Below, piece after piece: positions 26,158 through 33,401 of a stretch of 64,000 bases of DNA. The notes beneath the pieces were generated by a model. It was not told the DNA's origin and did not search any database. It saw nothing but the letters and a program-made list of their open reading frames with translations. Every line of letters starts with the position of its first letter. Position 1 is the stretch's first letter. The position numbers and the translations under genes were made by a program. Origin of the DNA: Sphingomonas sp. CL5.1 (lineage in GTDB: Bacteria > Pseudomonadota > Alphaproteobacteria > Sphingomonadales > Sphingomonadaceae); NCBI RefSeq assembly GCF_013344685.1, contig NZ_CP050137.1:4023001-4087000 (forward strand). Direction: 5' to 3'.

Positions 26158-26589
26158 ATGGCAAAGAAGATTACCGGCTATATCAAGTTGCAGGTGCCCG
26201 CCGGCGCCGCGAATCCCTCCCCGCCGATCGGCCCCGCGCTCGGTCAGCGCGGCGTGAACATCATGGAATTCTGCAAGGCGTTCAACGCGCAGACGCAGGA
26301 CATGGAAAAGGGCGCGCCGCTCCCGACGATCATCACCGTCTATGCGGACCGCTCGTTCTCGTTCGAGACCAAGACGCCGCCGGCGACCTTCCTCATCAAG
26401 AAGGCGCTGAACCTGAAGTCCGGCTCGAAGGAGCCGGGCAAGGTGACCGCGGGCAAGATCAAGCGTTCGCAGCTTTCGGAAATCGCGCAGGCGAAGATGA
26501 AGGATCTCAACGCGAACGATATCGAAGCCGCGACCAAGATCATCGAAGGCAGCGCGCGGGCCATGGGCCTCGAAGTGGTGGAGGGCTGA
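26158..26589 (+). CDS. rplK: 50S ribosomal protein L11
   Basis: L11 of the large subunit, 143 residues, binding the GTPase-associated region of 23S rRNA and forming the base of the L7/L12 stalk. The N-terminal domain has the proline-rich [22 protein letters not shown] and the C-terminal RNA-binding domain has [17 protein letters not shown] with [16 protein letters not shown]. Length and sequence are standard. GAGAGAG lies just before the ATG. Only two bases separate it from rplA, so the two form one transcript. The usual upstream partners secE and nusG are not here; the preceding gene is a CAP-domain lipoprotein, so rplK must have its own promoter in 26022-26157, which I could not identify with confidence. 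Confidence 0.98.
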   Translation: MAKKITGYIKLQVPAGAANPSPPIGPALGQRGVNIMEFCKAFNAQTQDMEKGAPLPTIITVYADRSFSFETKTPPATFLIKKALNLKSGSKEPGKVTAGKIKRSQLSEIAQAKMKDLNANDIEAATKIIEGSARAMGLEVVEG

Positions 26590-26591
26590 AC

Positions 26592-27284
26592 ATGGCGAAG
26601 CTGACCAAGAAGCATAAGGCCATCCAGATCGACCGTGAGAAGCTGCACGGCGTCGACGAGGCGATCGCGCTGGCCAAGGCCAACGCCACCTCCAAGTTCG
26701 ACGAGACGATCGAGATCGCGCTGAACCTCGGCGTCGATCCGCGCCATGCCGACCAGATGGTGCGCGGCGTCGTCACGCTCCCGGCCGGCACCGGCAAGAC
26801 GGTGCGCGTCGGCGTGTTCGCCAAGGGCGCGAAGGCTGACGAGGCGCGCGCCGCCGGCGCCGACGTCGTCGGTGCGGAAGACCTGATGGAGACGATCCAG
26901 GGCGGCACGATCGACTTCGACCGCTGCATCGCCACCCCGGACATGATGGGCGTCGTCGGCCGTCTCGGCAAGGTGCTCGGCCCCAAGGGCCTGATGCCGA
27001 ACCCGAAGCTCGGCACCGTGACGATGAACGTCGCCGAGGCGGTGAAGGCGGCCAAGGGCGGCCAGGTCGAGTATCGCGTCGAGAAGGCCGGCATCATCCA
27101 CTCCGGCATCGGCAAGGCGAGCTTCGCCACCGAGGACCTGCGCCGCAACTTCGATGCGCTGGTCGATGCGGTGGTGAAGGCCAAGCCGTCGGGCGCGAAG
27201 GGCAAGTATGTCCGCAAGATCGCGGTCAGCTCCACGATGGGGCCGGGCATCAAGATCGACGTGGCGGAAGTCGCCGGCGCCTGA
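26592..27284 (+). CDS. rplA: 50S ribosomal protein L1
   Basis: L1, 230 residues, which binds helices 76-78 of 23S rRNA at the E-site stalk and in many bacteria represses its own rplK-rplA mRNA. Conserved parts: [23 protein letters not shown], the central domain segment [27 protein letters not shown], and the C-terminal [11 protein letters not shown]. Length is standard (E. coli 234). It is followed by a strong terminator at 27309 rather than by rplJ, so the L11-L1 pair is a separate transcription unit from L10-L7/L12 in this genome. Confidence 0.98.
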   Translation: MAKLTKKHKAIQIDREKLHGVDEAIALAKANATSKFDETIEIALNLGVDPRHADQMVRGVVTLPAGTGKTVRVGVFAKGAKADEARAAGADVVGAEDLMETIQGGTIDFDRCIATPDMMGVVGRLGKVLGPKGLMPNPKLGTVTMNVAEAVKAAKGGQVEYRVEKAGIIHSGIGKASFATEDLRRNFDALVDAVVKAKPSGAKGKYVRKIAVSSTMGPGIKIDVAEVAGA

Positions 27285-27308
27285 GCGTCGCGGCATCGCA
27301 AGGATATG

Positions 27309-27341
27309 AAGGGCCGGGAGCGATCCCGGCCCTTTGTTTTT
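27309..27341 (+). terminator. Rho-independent terminator after rplA
   Basis: Stem GGGCCGGGA (27311-27319) with TCCCGGCCC (27324-27332), a GCGA tetraloop, AA/TT extension, then TTTGTTTTT. It closes the rplK-rplA unit 25 bases after the rplA stop. Confidence 0.92.
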
Positions 27342-27450
27342 GCGCGCGCGGTGCGGACCCGGCAGGTTGACCGCCCCCTCCGCCCGCGCCATTGCATGAC
27401 GCGCATCGAGGTGCTTCCAAATAGTTTGATCTCCCACTAAAGGCGCCTGC

Positions 27451-29520
27451 ATGATCCGTCCGCTGGCCATCGCCCTGCTTTGCTCCGTCGCCACGCTCGC
27501 CGAGGCGCAGACCGTCGACGCCAATGCGCAGCCCGACATCGTCGTCACCGGGCGCGGGCTGGACGACCGGCCGGGCGACCGCGCGTTCGACGTGGTGGCG
27601 ATCGATCGCGACCGCATCACCGACAATGCCAGCACCCGGCTGGAGAGCATCCTCGCCGATGTCGCCGGGCTACAGCAGTTCCGCCGCTCGGACTCGCGCT
27701 CGGCCAATCCGACCAGCCAGGGCATCTCGCTGCGCGGCATCGGCGGCAACGCCTCCAGCCGCGCGCTGCTGATCCTCGACGGCGTGCCGCAGGCCGATCC
27801 GTTCGGCGGCTGGGTGCCCTTCCCCGCTTACGCCACCGAGCGGCTCGGTCGCATCCGCGTGACGCGCGGCGGGGGCAGCGGCTATTTCGGGCCGGGCGCG
27901 CTCGCCGGCACGGTGGAGATGGATAGCGCAACGCCGGACCAGCTTTCCCCGCTCGCGCTCGGCGTGGCTTATGGCAGCCGCAACTCGCTGGAGGCGGACG
28001 GCAGCGCGGCGCTGGTGCGCGGCGCGGGCTTCGCCACCCTCTCCGGCAGCTATGCGCGCGGCGACGGCTTCACCCCCACCGTCGCCGAATCGCGCGGGCC
28101 GGTCGATCGGCCCGCACCTTACGAGCAGGCAAGCGGCGCGTTCCGCGGCGTGATCGGCATCGCGCCCAACACCGAGCTTCAGGCGAACGTCAGCGCCTTC
28201 ACCGACACGCGCGATCGCGGCACCGCCTATACCGCCAACACCAGCCAGGGCGCTGACGCCAGCCTGCGCCTCGTCGGGCGTGGCGCCTGGGGGTGGTCGG
28301 CGCTGGGCTATCTGCAGACCCGCGCCTTCTCCTCGCAATTCGCCAGCATCAACGCCGCGCGCACCACCGCGACCGAGACGCTGAACCAATATAACACCCC
28401 CGCCACCGGCATCGGCGCGCGGGTGGAGGTATCGCCGCCGCTCGGAAAGGACCTGTCGCTGCGGATGGGCGCGGACGTGCGCGCCGTCTCCGGCAAGACG
28501 CAGGAATTGTTCAGCTACGTGAGCGGGCTGCCGACCCGCCAGCGCTTCGCCGGCGGCGAGACGCGCAACATGGGCCTGTTCGCGGATGGCAGCGCCGATC
28601 TCGGCCGCTTGACGCTCGACCTCGGCGGGCGGATCGACTGGTGGCGGATCGCGAACGGCTATCTCGACGAGCATATGATCGCCACCCGCGCGTCGGTGAA
28701 CGACCTGCATTTCCCTAACCGCGACGGCACCGAGGCGACCGGGCGCGCGGGCATCGCATGGCGGCCGATCGACGCCGTGACGCTGCGCACGGCGGCCTAT
28801 CGCGGCTGGCGGCTGCCGACGCTCAACGAGCTTTACCGCCCGTTCCGCGTCGGCGCGGACGCCACCGCCGCCAACGCCGCGCTGAACCCGGAGAAGCTCA
28901 CCGGCTATGAGGGCGGGCTGACCGTCACGCCGACCGGGGCCATTTCGCTCGCGGTCACGGTGTTCCGCAACCGGCTGGAGGATGCGATCGCCAACGTCAC
29001 CGCCGGCACGGGGCCGGGCAACTTCCCCGGCGTCGGCTTCGTCGCGGCGGGCGGCGTCTATCGCGTGCGGCAGAACCTCGACGCGATCACCTCGACCGGC
29101 GTGGAGCTGGACGCGAGCTGGCGCGCCGGGCCGTTCAACGCGCGCGCCTCGTGGCAGCATGTCGATGCGCGGGTGGAGGCATCCGGCGCGGCCGCCGGAC
29201 TGGACGGCCTGCGCCCGGCGCAGACGCCGATCGACCAGGTTTCCGGCACGCTCGGCTGGCGGGCGGGCGACGCCTCGCTCTCCACGACGATGCGCTACAT
29301 CGCCCGGCAGTTCGACGACGACCAGAACACGCGCAGCCTGCGCCCGGCGACGACGCTCGACGCGGTGGCGACGCTGCCGCTCGGCCGCGCGTGGCTGATC
29401 GAGGCGCGTGCCGAGAACGCCTTCGACGCACGGGTGGAGGCCGGGATCAGCGGCAACAACATCATCGAGCAGGCGACGCCGCGCACCCTGTGGCTGGGCG
29501 TGCGATACCGGATGCGCTGA
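27451..29520 (+). CDS. TonB-dependent outer-membrane receptor
   Basis: Outer-membrane gated barrel of 689 residues. A signal peptide (residues 1-19, ending AEA) is followed by a TonB-box-like DIVVTGR at about residue 30, the plug domain (RLESILADVAGLQQFRRSDSR, SLRGIGGNASSRALLILDGV, GGGSGYFGPGALAGTV) and a 22-strand barrel region. It ends in ENAFDARVEAGISGNN and the terminal strand LWLGVRYRMR. The plug motif with LDGVPQADPFGGWV is common to small organic-nutrient or siderophore receptors; the ligand is not predictable. It lies 166 bases after rplA, beyond a terminator, and 62 bases before the flavoenzyme gene, so the pair could import and oxidise a hydroxy acid; inference. No Fur box was recognised. 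Confidence 0.92.
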   Translation: MIRPLAIALLCSVATLAEAQTVDANAQPDIVVTGRGLDDRPGDRAFDVVAIDRDRITDNASTRLESILADVAGLQQFRRSDSRSANPTSQGISLRGIGGNASSRALLILDGVPQADPFGGWVPFPAYATERLGRIRVTRGGGSGYFGPGALAGTVEMDSATPDQLSPLALGVAYGSRNSLEADGSAALVRGAGFATLSGSYARGDGFTPTVAESRGPVDRPAPYEQASGAFRGVIGIAPNTELQANVSAFTDTRDRGTAYTANTSQGADASLRLVGRGAWGWSALGYLQTRAFSSQFASINAARTTATETLNQYNTPATGIGARVEVSPPLGKDLSLRMGADVRAVSGKTQELFSYVSGLPTRQRFAGGETRNMGLFADGSADLGRLTLDLGGRIDWWRIANGYLDEHMIATRASVNDLHFPNRDGTEATGRAGIAWRPIDAVTLRTAAYRGWRLPTLNELYRPFRVGADATAANAALNPEKLTGYEGGLTVTPTGAISLAVTVFRNRLEDAIANVTAGTGPGNFPGVGFVAAGGVYRVRQNLDAITSTGVELDASWRAGPFNARASWQHVDARVEASGAAAGLDGLRPAQTPIDQVSGTLGWRAGDASLSTTMRYIARQFDDDQNTRSLRPATTLDAVATLPLGRAWLIEARAENAFDARVEAGISGNNIIEQATPRTLWLGVRYRMR

Positions 29521-29582
29521 TCCTTGACGCCGTGACCTGTCTCGCCCGACAACTGGGCCGGACACAGAAAGCGGAGAGGCAG

Positions 29583-30752
29583 ATGCCGCACTACGGCGAT
29601 TTCCAGACATTGATCTACGGCGCGGGCCTCTCCGGCGTGCAGCCGACGCTGCCGGTCGATTTCGCGACGCTCAAGGCGCGGGCGGAGGCGGCGATGCCCC
29701 CCTCGGTGCTCAATTACGTGCAGGGCGGCTGCGGCGACGAGTTCACGCAGGACGAGAACGCCCGCGCCTTCCACCATTGGGGCATGGTGCCCCGCATGAT
29801 GGTGGATTGCACCAACCGCGACCTGTCGATCGACCTCTACGGGCGCAAGCTCGCCTCGCCCCTGTTCATGGCGCCGATCGGCGTGACCGGGATCGTGACG
29901 CAGGACCAGCACGGCGACCTCGCCGCCGCACGCGCCTCGGCCATGACCGGCGTGCCGCTGTGCGCCTCCACCCTGTCGAACGATCCGCTGGAGGACGTGA
30001 AACGCGCCTGTGGCGACACGCCCGCGCTGTTCCAGCTCTACACACCGCGTGACAAGGACGTGGCCGCGAGCCTCGTCGGCCGCGCCGAGGCGGCGGGGTA
30101 TGACGCGATCGTCGTCACGCTCGACACCTGGGTCACGGGCTGGCGGCCGCGCGACCTCAACGTCTCGAATTTCCCGCAGCTTCGCGGTGCTGTGCTGACC
30201 AATTATTTCGTCGATCCCGCCTTCCGCAAATTGCTCGCCAAGTCACCGGAGGAGGATCTGCGCACCGCGATCGGCACCTGGGGCGCGACGTTCGGCAAGG
30301 TGCTGACGTGGGGCGACCTGCCGTGGCTCAAATCGCTGACGAAGCTGCCGATCGTGCTCAAGGGCATCTGCCACCCCGACGACGCGCGGCGCGCGATCGA
30401 CGGCGGGGCGGACGGCATCTACGTCTCCAATCATGGCGGACGGCAGGCGAACGGCGGGATCGCCGCGATCGACATGCTGCCCGGCGTGGCGGACGCCGTA
30501 AGGGGCCGCGTGCCGGTGCTGTTCGATTCCGGCATTCGCTCGGGCAGCGACGTGGTGAAGGCGATCGCGCTCGGCGCGGATGCGGTGGGGATCGGGCGAC
30601 CCTATGCCTATGGGCTGGCGCTCGGCGGCGCGGAGGGCGCGGCGCATGTGCTGAAATCGATCCTCGCGGAGGCGGACCTGCTGATGGCGGTCAACGGCTA
30701 TCCCACGCTCGCGGCGGCGCGGGCGGAAGGGGCACGGCGGACCGACCGCTAG
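29583..30752 (+). CDS. FMN-dependent alpha-hydroxy acid oxidase, lactate 2-monooxygenase-like
   Basis: Flavoenzyme of the (S)-2-hydroxy acid oxidase family, 389 residues, closer to mycobacterial lactate 2-monooxygenase than to LldD. Shared features are the N-terminal YGDFQTLIYGAGLSGVQPTLP, YVQGGCGDEFTQ, PIGVTGIVTQDQHGDLAAARAS and LDTWVTGWRPRDLNVSNFPQLRG. The C-terminal half has the lysine in IVLKGICHPDDARRA, the catalytic histidine segment YVSNHGGRQANGG and the FMN phosphate loop FDSGIRSGSDVVKAIALGAD. Such enzymes oxidise L-lactate or related 2-hydroxy acids; monooxygenase members release acetate and CO2 with O2. GGAGAGG precedes the ATG at 29583. The stop is one base before the -35 of the likely rplJ promoter. 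Exact reaction unproven. Confidence 0.88.
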   Translation: MPHYGDFQTLIYGAGLSGVQPTLPVDFATLKARAEAAMPPSVLNYVQGGCGDEFTQDENARAFHHWGMVPRMMVDCTNRDLSIDLYGRKLASPLFMAPIGVTGIVTQDQHGDLAAARASAMTGVPLCASTLSNDPLEDVKRACGDTPALFQLYTPRDKDVAASLVGRAEAAGYDAIVVTLDTWVTGWRPRDLNVSNFPQLRGAVLTNYFVDPAFRKLLAKSPEEDLRTAIGTWGATFGKVLTWGDLPWLKSLTKLPIVLKGICHPDDARRAIDGGADGIYVSNHGGRQANGGIAAIDMLPGVADAVRGRVPVLFDSGIRSGSDVVKAIALGADAVGIGRPYAYGLALGGAEGAAHVLKSILAEADLLMAVNGYPTLAAARAEGARRTDR

Positions 30753-30753
30753 G

Positions 30754-30781
30754 TTGACTTTCGCGGACGCTCGTATATTGG
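30754..30781 (+). promoter_or_regulatory. Likely promoter of rplJ-rplL
   Basis: TTGACT at 30754-30759 is followed, after 14 bases, by TATATT at 30774-30779, or after 16 bases by TATTGG at 30776-30781. The -35 is consensus-like, the spacing is short for the better -10. It begins one base after the flavoenzyme stop and about 290 bases before rplJ, giving the long leader expected for L10 autoregulation. Confidence 0.45.
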
Positions 30782-30789
30782 CTCCCGCG

Positions 30790-31045
30790 CGTCCGCCGGC
30801 CTTGCGCCGTCGGGCACCGTCCGAGACAGCGGGTGCCGGTTTGCCGGCTTAATCCTCCCGCCGAGACGGGGACAGGATTTTTCCGGCCAGCCATTCGCGG
30901 CGCGCCGGTCTGCCGCATCGCCGTTACGGCCATGCGTCTGCTTCCCATTCCCCATCGCTGGACAACTCCATGCGCCCCGAAAAGGCGCGTGGGGAAATGT
31001 AACCGGGCATGGGTTTCGGCTCATGTCCAGAACGTGGAGAATGGC
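30790..31045 (+). promoter_or_regulatory. 5' leader of rplJ with L10-leader-like structure
   Basis: The 293 bases between the flavoenzyme and rplJ hold no convincing gene. GGCACC (30813-30818) pairs with GGTGCC (30832-30837) and encloses GTCCGAGACAGC, which resembles the conserved internal-loop/kink-turn part of bacterial L10 leaders, where the L10(L7/L12) complex represses rplJ-rplL translation (family knowledge). A second hairpin, GCGCC/GGCGC around CCGAAAA, lies near 30980. GGAG is six bases before the rplJ ATG. Assignment rests on position, the loop motif and pairing by eye. Confidence 0.5.
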
Positions 31046-31561
31046 ATGGATCGTGGTCAAAAGGCCGCAGCCGTCGCCGAGCTGAACCGCACCTTTTCCG
31101 AGGTCGGCGTGGTGGTCATCACCCGCAACCACGGGATGACCGTCGCGCAGTCGACCCAATTGCGCAACAAAATGCGGGAGGCCGGCGCCAGCTACAAGGT
31201 CTCGAAGAACAGGCTTGCCAAGATCGCGCTCGACGGCACCGACTATCTCTCGCTGGGCGACATGCTCACGGGTCCGGTCGGTCTCGCCACCTCGATCGAC
31301 CCCGTCGCCGCGGCGAAGGTGGTGGTCGAGTTCGCGAAGACGAACGACAAGTTCGAAATCGTGGGTGGGGCGATGGGCGCGAACGCGCTCGACGTGGAGG
31401 GCGTGAAGGCGCTCGCCACGCTGCCGTCGCTGGACGAGCTCCGGGCGAAGATCGTCGGGCTTCTCGTGGCACCCGCCACGAAGCTGGCGACCATCACCCA
31501 GGCGCCCGCCGGGCAGCTCGCGCGCGTGCTCAAGGCCTATTCGGAGAAGGAAGCGGCCTGA
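31046..31561 (+). CDS. rplJ: 50S ribosomal protein L10
   Basis: L10, 171 residues, the stalk base protein that binds L11-region rRNA through its N-terminal domain and carries L7/L12 dimers on its C-terminal helix. The N-terminus reads [20 protein letters not shown], then [34 protein letters not shown], and the C-terminal helix ends [18 protein letters not shown] at 31046 is preceded by GGAG and gives the standard N-terminus; the open frame further upstream belongs to the leader. It is separated from rplA by a terminator, a receptor and a flavoenzyme, an arrangement different from the E. coli order rplK-rplA-rplJ-rplL. Confidence 0.97.
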   Translation: MDRGQKAAAVAELNRTFSEVGVVVITRNHGMTVAQSTQLRNKMREAGASYKVSKNRLAKIALDGTDYLSLGDMLTGPVGLATSIDPVAAAKVVVEFAKTNDKFEIVGGAMGANALDVEGVKALATLPSLDELRAKIVGLLVAPATKLATITQAPAGQLARVLKAYSEKEAA

Positions 31562-31626
31562 TCTCAGGCGGCTTTATCAAGCGAAACTGAAGCCCCTCGG
31601 GGCTTGCGATTTGAAGGAAGTGAACA

Positions 31627-32007
31627 ATGGCAGACCTGAACGCGCTGGTTGACCAGCTTTCCGAACTGACCGTCCTCGAGGCGGCCGAGCTTTCGAAGCT
31701 TCTCGAAGAGAAGTGGGGCGTGAGCGCCGCCGCCGCCGTTGCGGTTGCCGCTCCGGCCGGTGGCGCGGCTGGCGGTGCGCCGGCGGCCGAGGAGAAGACC
31801 GAGTTCGACGTGGTCCTCACCGGCGACGGTGGCAAGAAGATCAACGTCATCAAGGAAGTCCGCGCCATCACCGGCCTGGGCCTGACCGAGGCGAAGTCGC
31901 TGGTCGAGTCGGCGCCGAAGCCGGTCAAGGAAGGCGTCTCGAAGGACGAGGCCGAGAAGATCAAGAAGCAGCTCGAGGAAGCCGGCGCGACCGTCGAGCT
32001 GAAGTAA
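31627..32007 (+). CDS. rplL: 50S ribosomal protein L7/L12
   Basis: L7/L12 stalk protein, 126 residues, present in several copies per ribosome and contacting translation factors. An N-terminal dimerisation helix pair ([30 protein letters not shown]) is followed by an Ala/Gly/Pro-rich flexible hinge (residues about 36-55) and the compact C-terminal domain with [35 protein letters not shown] and the end [18 protein letters not shown] lies before the ATG. It is 65 bases after rplJ and followed by two hairpins, so the transcript ends here and does not run into rpoB, which lies beyond two genes on the other strand. Confidence 0.98.
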   Translation: MADLNALVDQLSELTVLEAAELSKLLEEKWGVSAAAAVAVAAPAGGAAGGAPAAEEKTEFDVVLTGDGGKKINVIKEVRAITGLGLTEAKSLVESAPKPVKEGVSKDEAEKIKKQLEEAGATVELK

Positions 32008-32013
32008 GCTGCG

Positions 32014-32048
32014 GCGGGAATGCGGGCCGTTCCGGCCCGCATTCCCGC
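32014..32048 (+). terminator. Strong hairpin just after rplL
   Basis: A perfect 15-base-pair stem GCGGGAATGCGGGCC (32014-32028) with GGCCCGCATTCCCGC (32034-32048) and a GTTCC loop, starting six bases after the rplL stop. No T-run follows, so it is more likely a 3'-end stabiliser or RNase barrier than a stand-alone terminator. Confidence 0.6.
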
Positions 32049-32123
32049 AAGGCCGGCCGGCGCGGCCAAAAGCCGCGTTCGACGTCACGGGGCTTGCTCC
32101 CGTGACGCGGCCAGAAAAAGAAA

Positions 32124-32156
32124 GGGCGGTTCCCACCACGGGAGCCGCCCTTTTTT
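32124..32156 (+). terminator. Rho-independent terminator of the rplJ-rplL unit
   Basis: Stem GGGCGGTTCCC (32124-32134) with GGGAGCCGCCC (32140-32150), one G-U pair, loop ACCAC, then TTTTTT. A run of A residues lies just upstream (CCAGAAAAAGAAA), so it may also work for the minus-strand gene at 32193. Confidence 0.88.
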
Positions 32157-32192
32157 GTTGCCGTCATTCCGCGAACGCCGGGATGATGATCG

Positions 32193-33356
32193 TTACTTCT
32201 TCACCGTCGTCCCGTGCGCACGGATGCCGATCGCGTCGTGCATCCGCGCCGGCTCGTCGAGCCACAGCGGGCCGAGCTTGCCGCCATCCGGTCGTTCCAC
32301 GCCGACCGCGAAGGCGGCGGTGGTCTGCCCCGGCGTTCCCGCGCCGGCATCGTAAAGCAGGTTGAGCGCGACCACCGGCACGAACATCGGCCGCCCGGCG
32401 GCGGTGAGCGCGACGATCGCCTCGCGCGGCAGGGTGGCGATGCCGCGCACCCCCCGCTCCTCGCCCGGTGCGAGATCGAACGGCGGCACGATCGGTCGCT
32501 CGACCGGCTCGGCGAACAAGGCGTCGAGCACCGCGTCCTGCCCCGGCTGCGCGCTGGTCAGGCGGATCGCGAGCCGAACATCGCGCGCCACGGCGTTGCC
32601 CTCGTTGCGCACGAGCAGCGCGACATCGGCGGTGGCGGTGACGAGATTGATGCCCGCGCGATGCACTTCCGGCGCGGCGAGATCGAGCCAGGCGCGCTCG
32701 CTCGGCGCCGGACGCTCTAGGAATTGCGGCGCGTCCGGCACGGGAGTGGGCGCAATTGGCGGAACCGCCGGTTCGGACGGCACCGGCGCGACGGGCGTGA
32801 CTGCAACCTCATCCTCCTTTGCCTCACCGCCACGCCGCCGCCAGATAACGAACGCTGCGATCAGCGCGATCAGCCCCCCTAGAGCCACAGGCACGAGCCA
32901 GCCGCGCCGGGATTCGCCTGTTTCGGATTGCACGATCGGCGCAACAGGCATCGCCATCGCTGTTGGCCCGGCGGAAGGAGCCGTCAAAGGCGTGGGCGCA
33001 GGCGCGGGTGTCGGGGCAACCGCCCGCGGCACCGCCTCGCGCGGCGCTGACGTTGCCCGCGCGGTCGGACGCGGCGCCCGCTCCCGGCGCGGCGGAGCGG
33101 CGACAGGCACCTCACGCGAAGTCGATCGCGCGCGCGGCGGAGCCTGCGGCGCGCTCGACGGCTCGATCGGCACCACGACCAGCGGTTGCTCGCTAACGGG
33201 CGTTCCCGAGGGAGCCGGCGTCGGCAACGGCAACGGCACCTTGAGCGGGGCGGGCGCGAGGTTTTCCGGGGTGGTCTTCGGGATCGCCTGCGCGATCGCC
33301 TGTCCGCCAGCCAGCGCCGTCCCGGTCAGCGCCAGCCCCATGATAGCCGTTCTCAT
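32193..33356 (-). CDS. Proline-rich membrane protein of unknown function
   Basis: Not recognised as a named family. The 387-residue protein has a signal-peptide-like N-terminus (MGLALTGTALAGGQAIAQ, residues 6-23), then a 125-residue stretch dominated by Pro, Ala, Arg and Ser (residues 25-148). A single membrane helix follows (about 152-172, WLVPVALGGLIALIAAFVIW, ending in RRR), then a short acidic linker, a second Pro-rich spacer and a folded C-terminal domain from about residue 210. That domain looks like a beta-sandwich: VALLVRNEGNAVARDVRLAI, PPFDLAPGEERGVRGIATL, FVPVVALNLLYDAGAG. By the positive-inside rule the Pro-rich part is periplasmic and the C-terminal domain cytoplasmic. It lies between rplL and rpoB on the opposite strand, 45 bases downstream of the CocE-type hydrolase. 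Confidence 0.75.
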   Translation of the reverse strand: MRTAIMGLALTGTALAGGQAIAQAIPKTTPENLAPAPLKVPLPLPTPAPSGTPVSEQPLVVVPIEPSSAPQAPPRARSTSREVPVAAPPRRERAPRPTARATSAPREAVPRAVAPTPAPAPTPLTAPSAGPTAMAMPVAPIVQSETGESRRGWLVPVALGGLIALIAAFVIWRRRGGEAKEDEVAVTPVAPVPSEPAVPPIAPTPVPDAPQFLERPAPSERAWLDLAAPEVHRAGINLVTATADVALLVRNEGNAVARDVRLAIRLTSAQPGQDAVLDALFAEPVERPIVPPFDLAPGEERGVRGIATLPREAIVALTAAGRPMFVPVVALNLLYDAGAGTPGQTTAAFAVGVERPDGGKLGPLWLDEPARMHDAIGIRAHGTTVKK

Positions 33357-33401
33357 CCCGCGCGCGTTATCCCCATCAAGCTGAACCGCACCAGACCGTC
33401 A

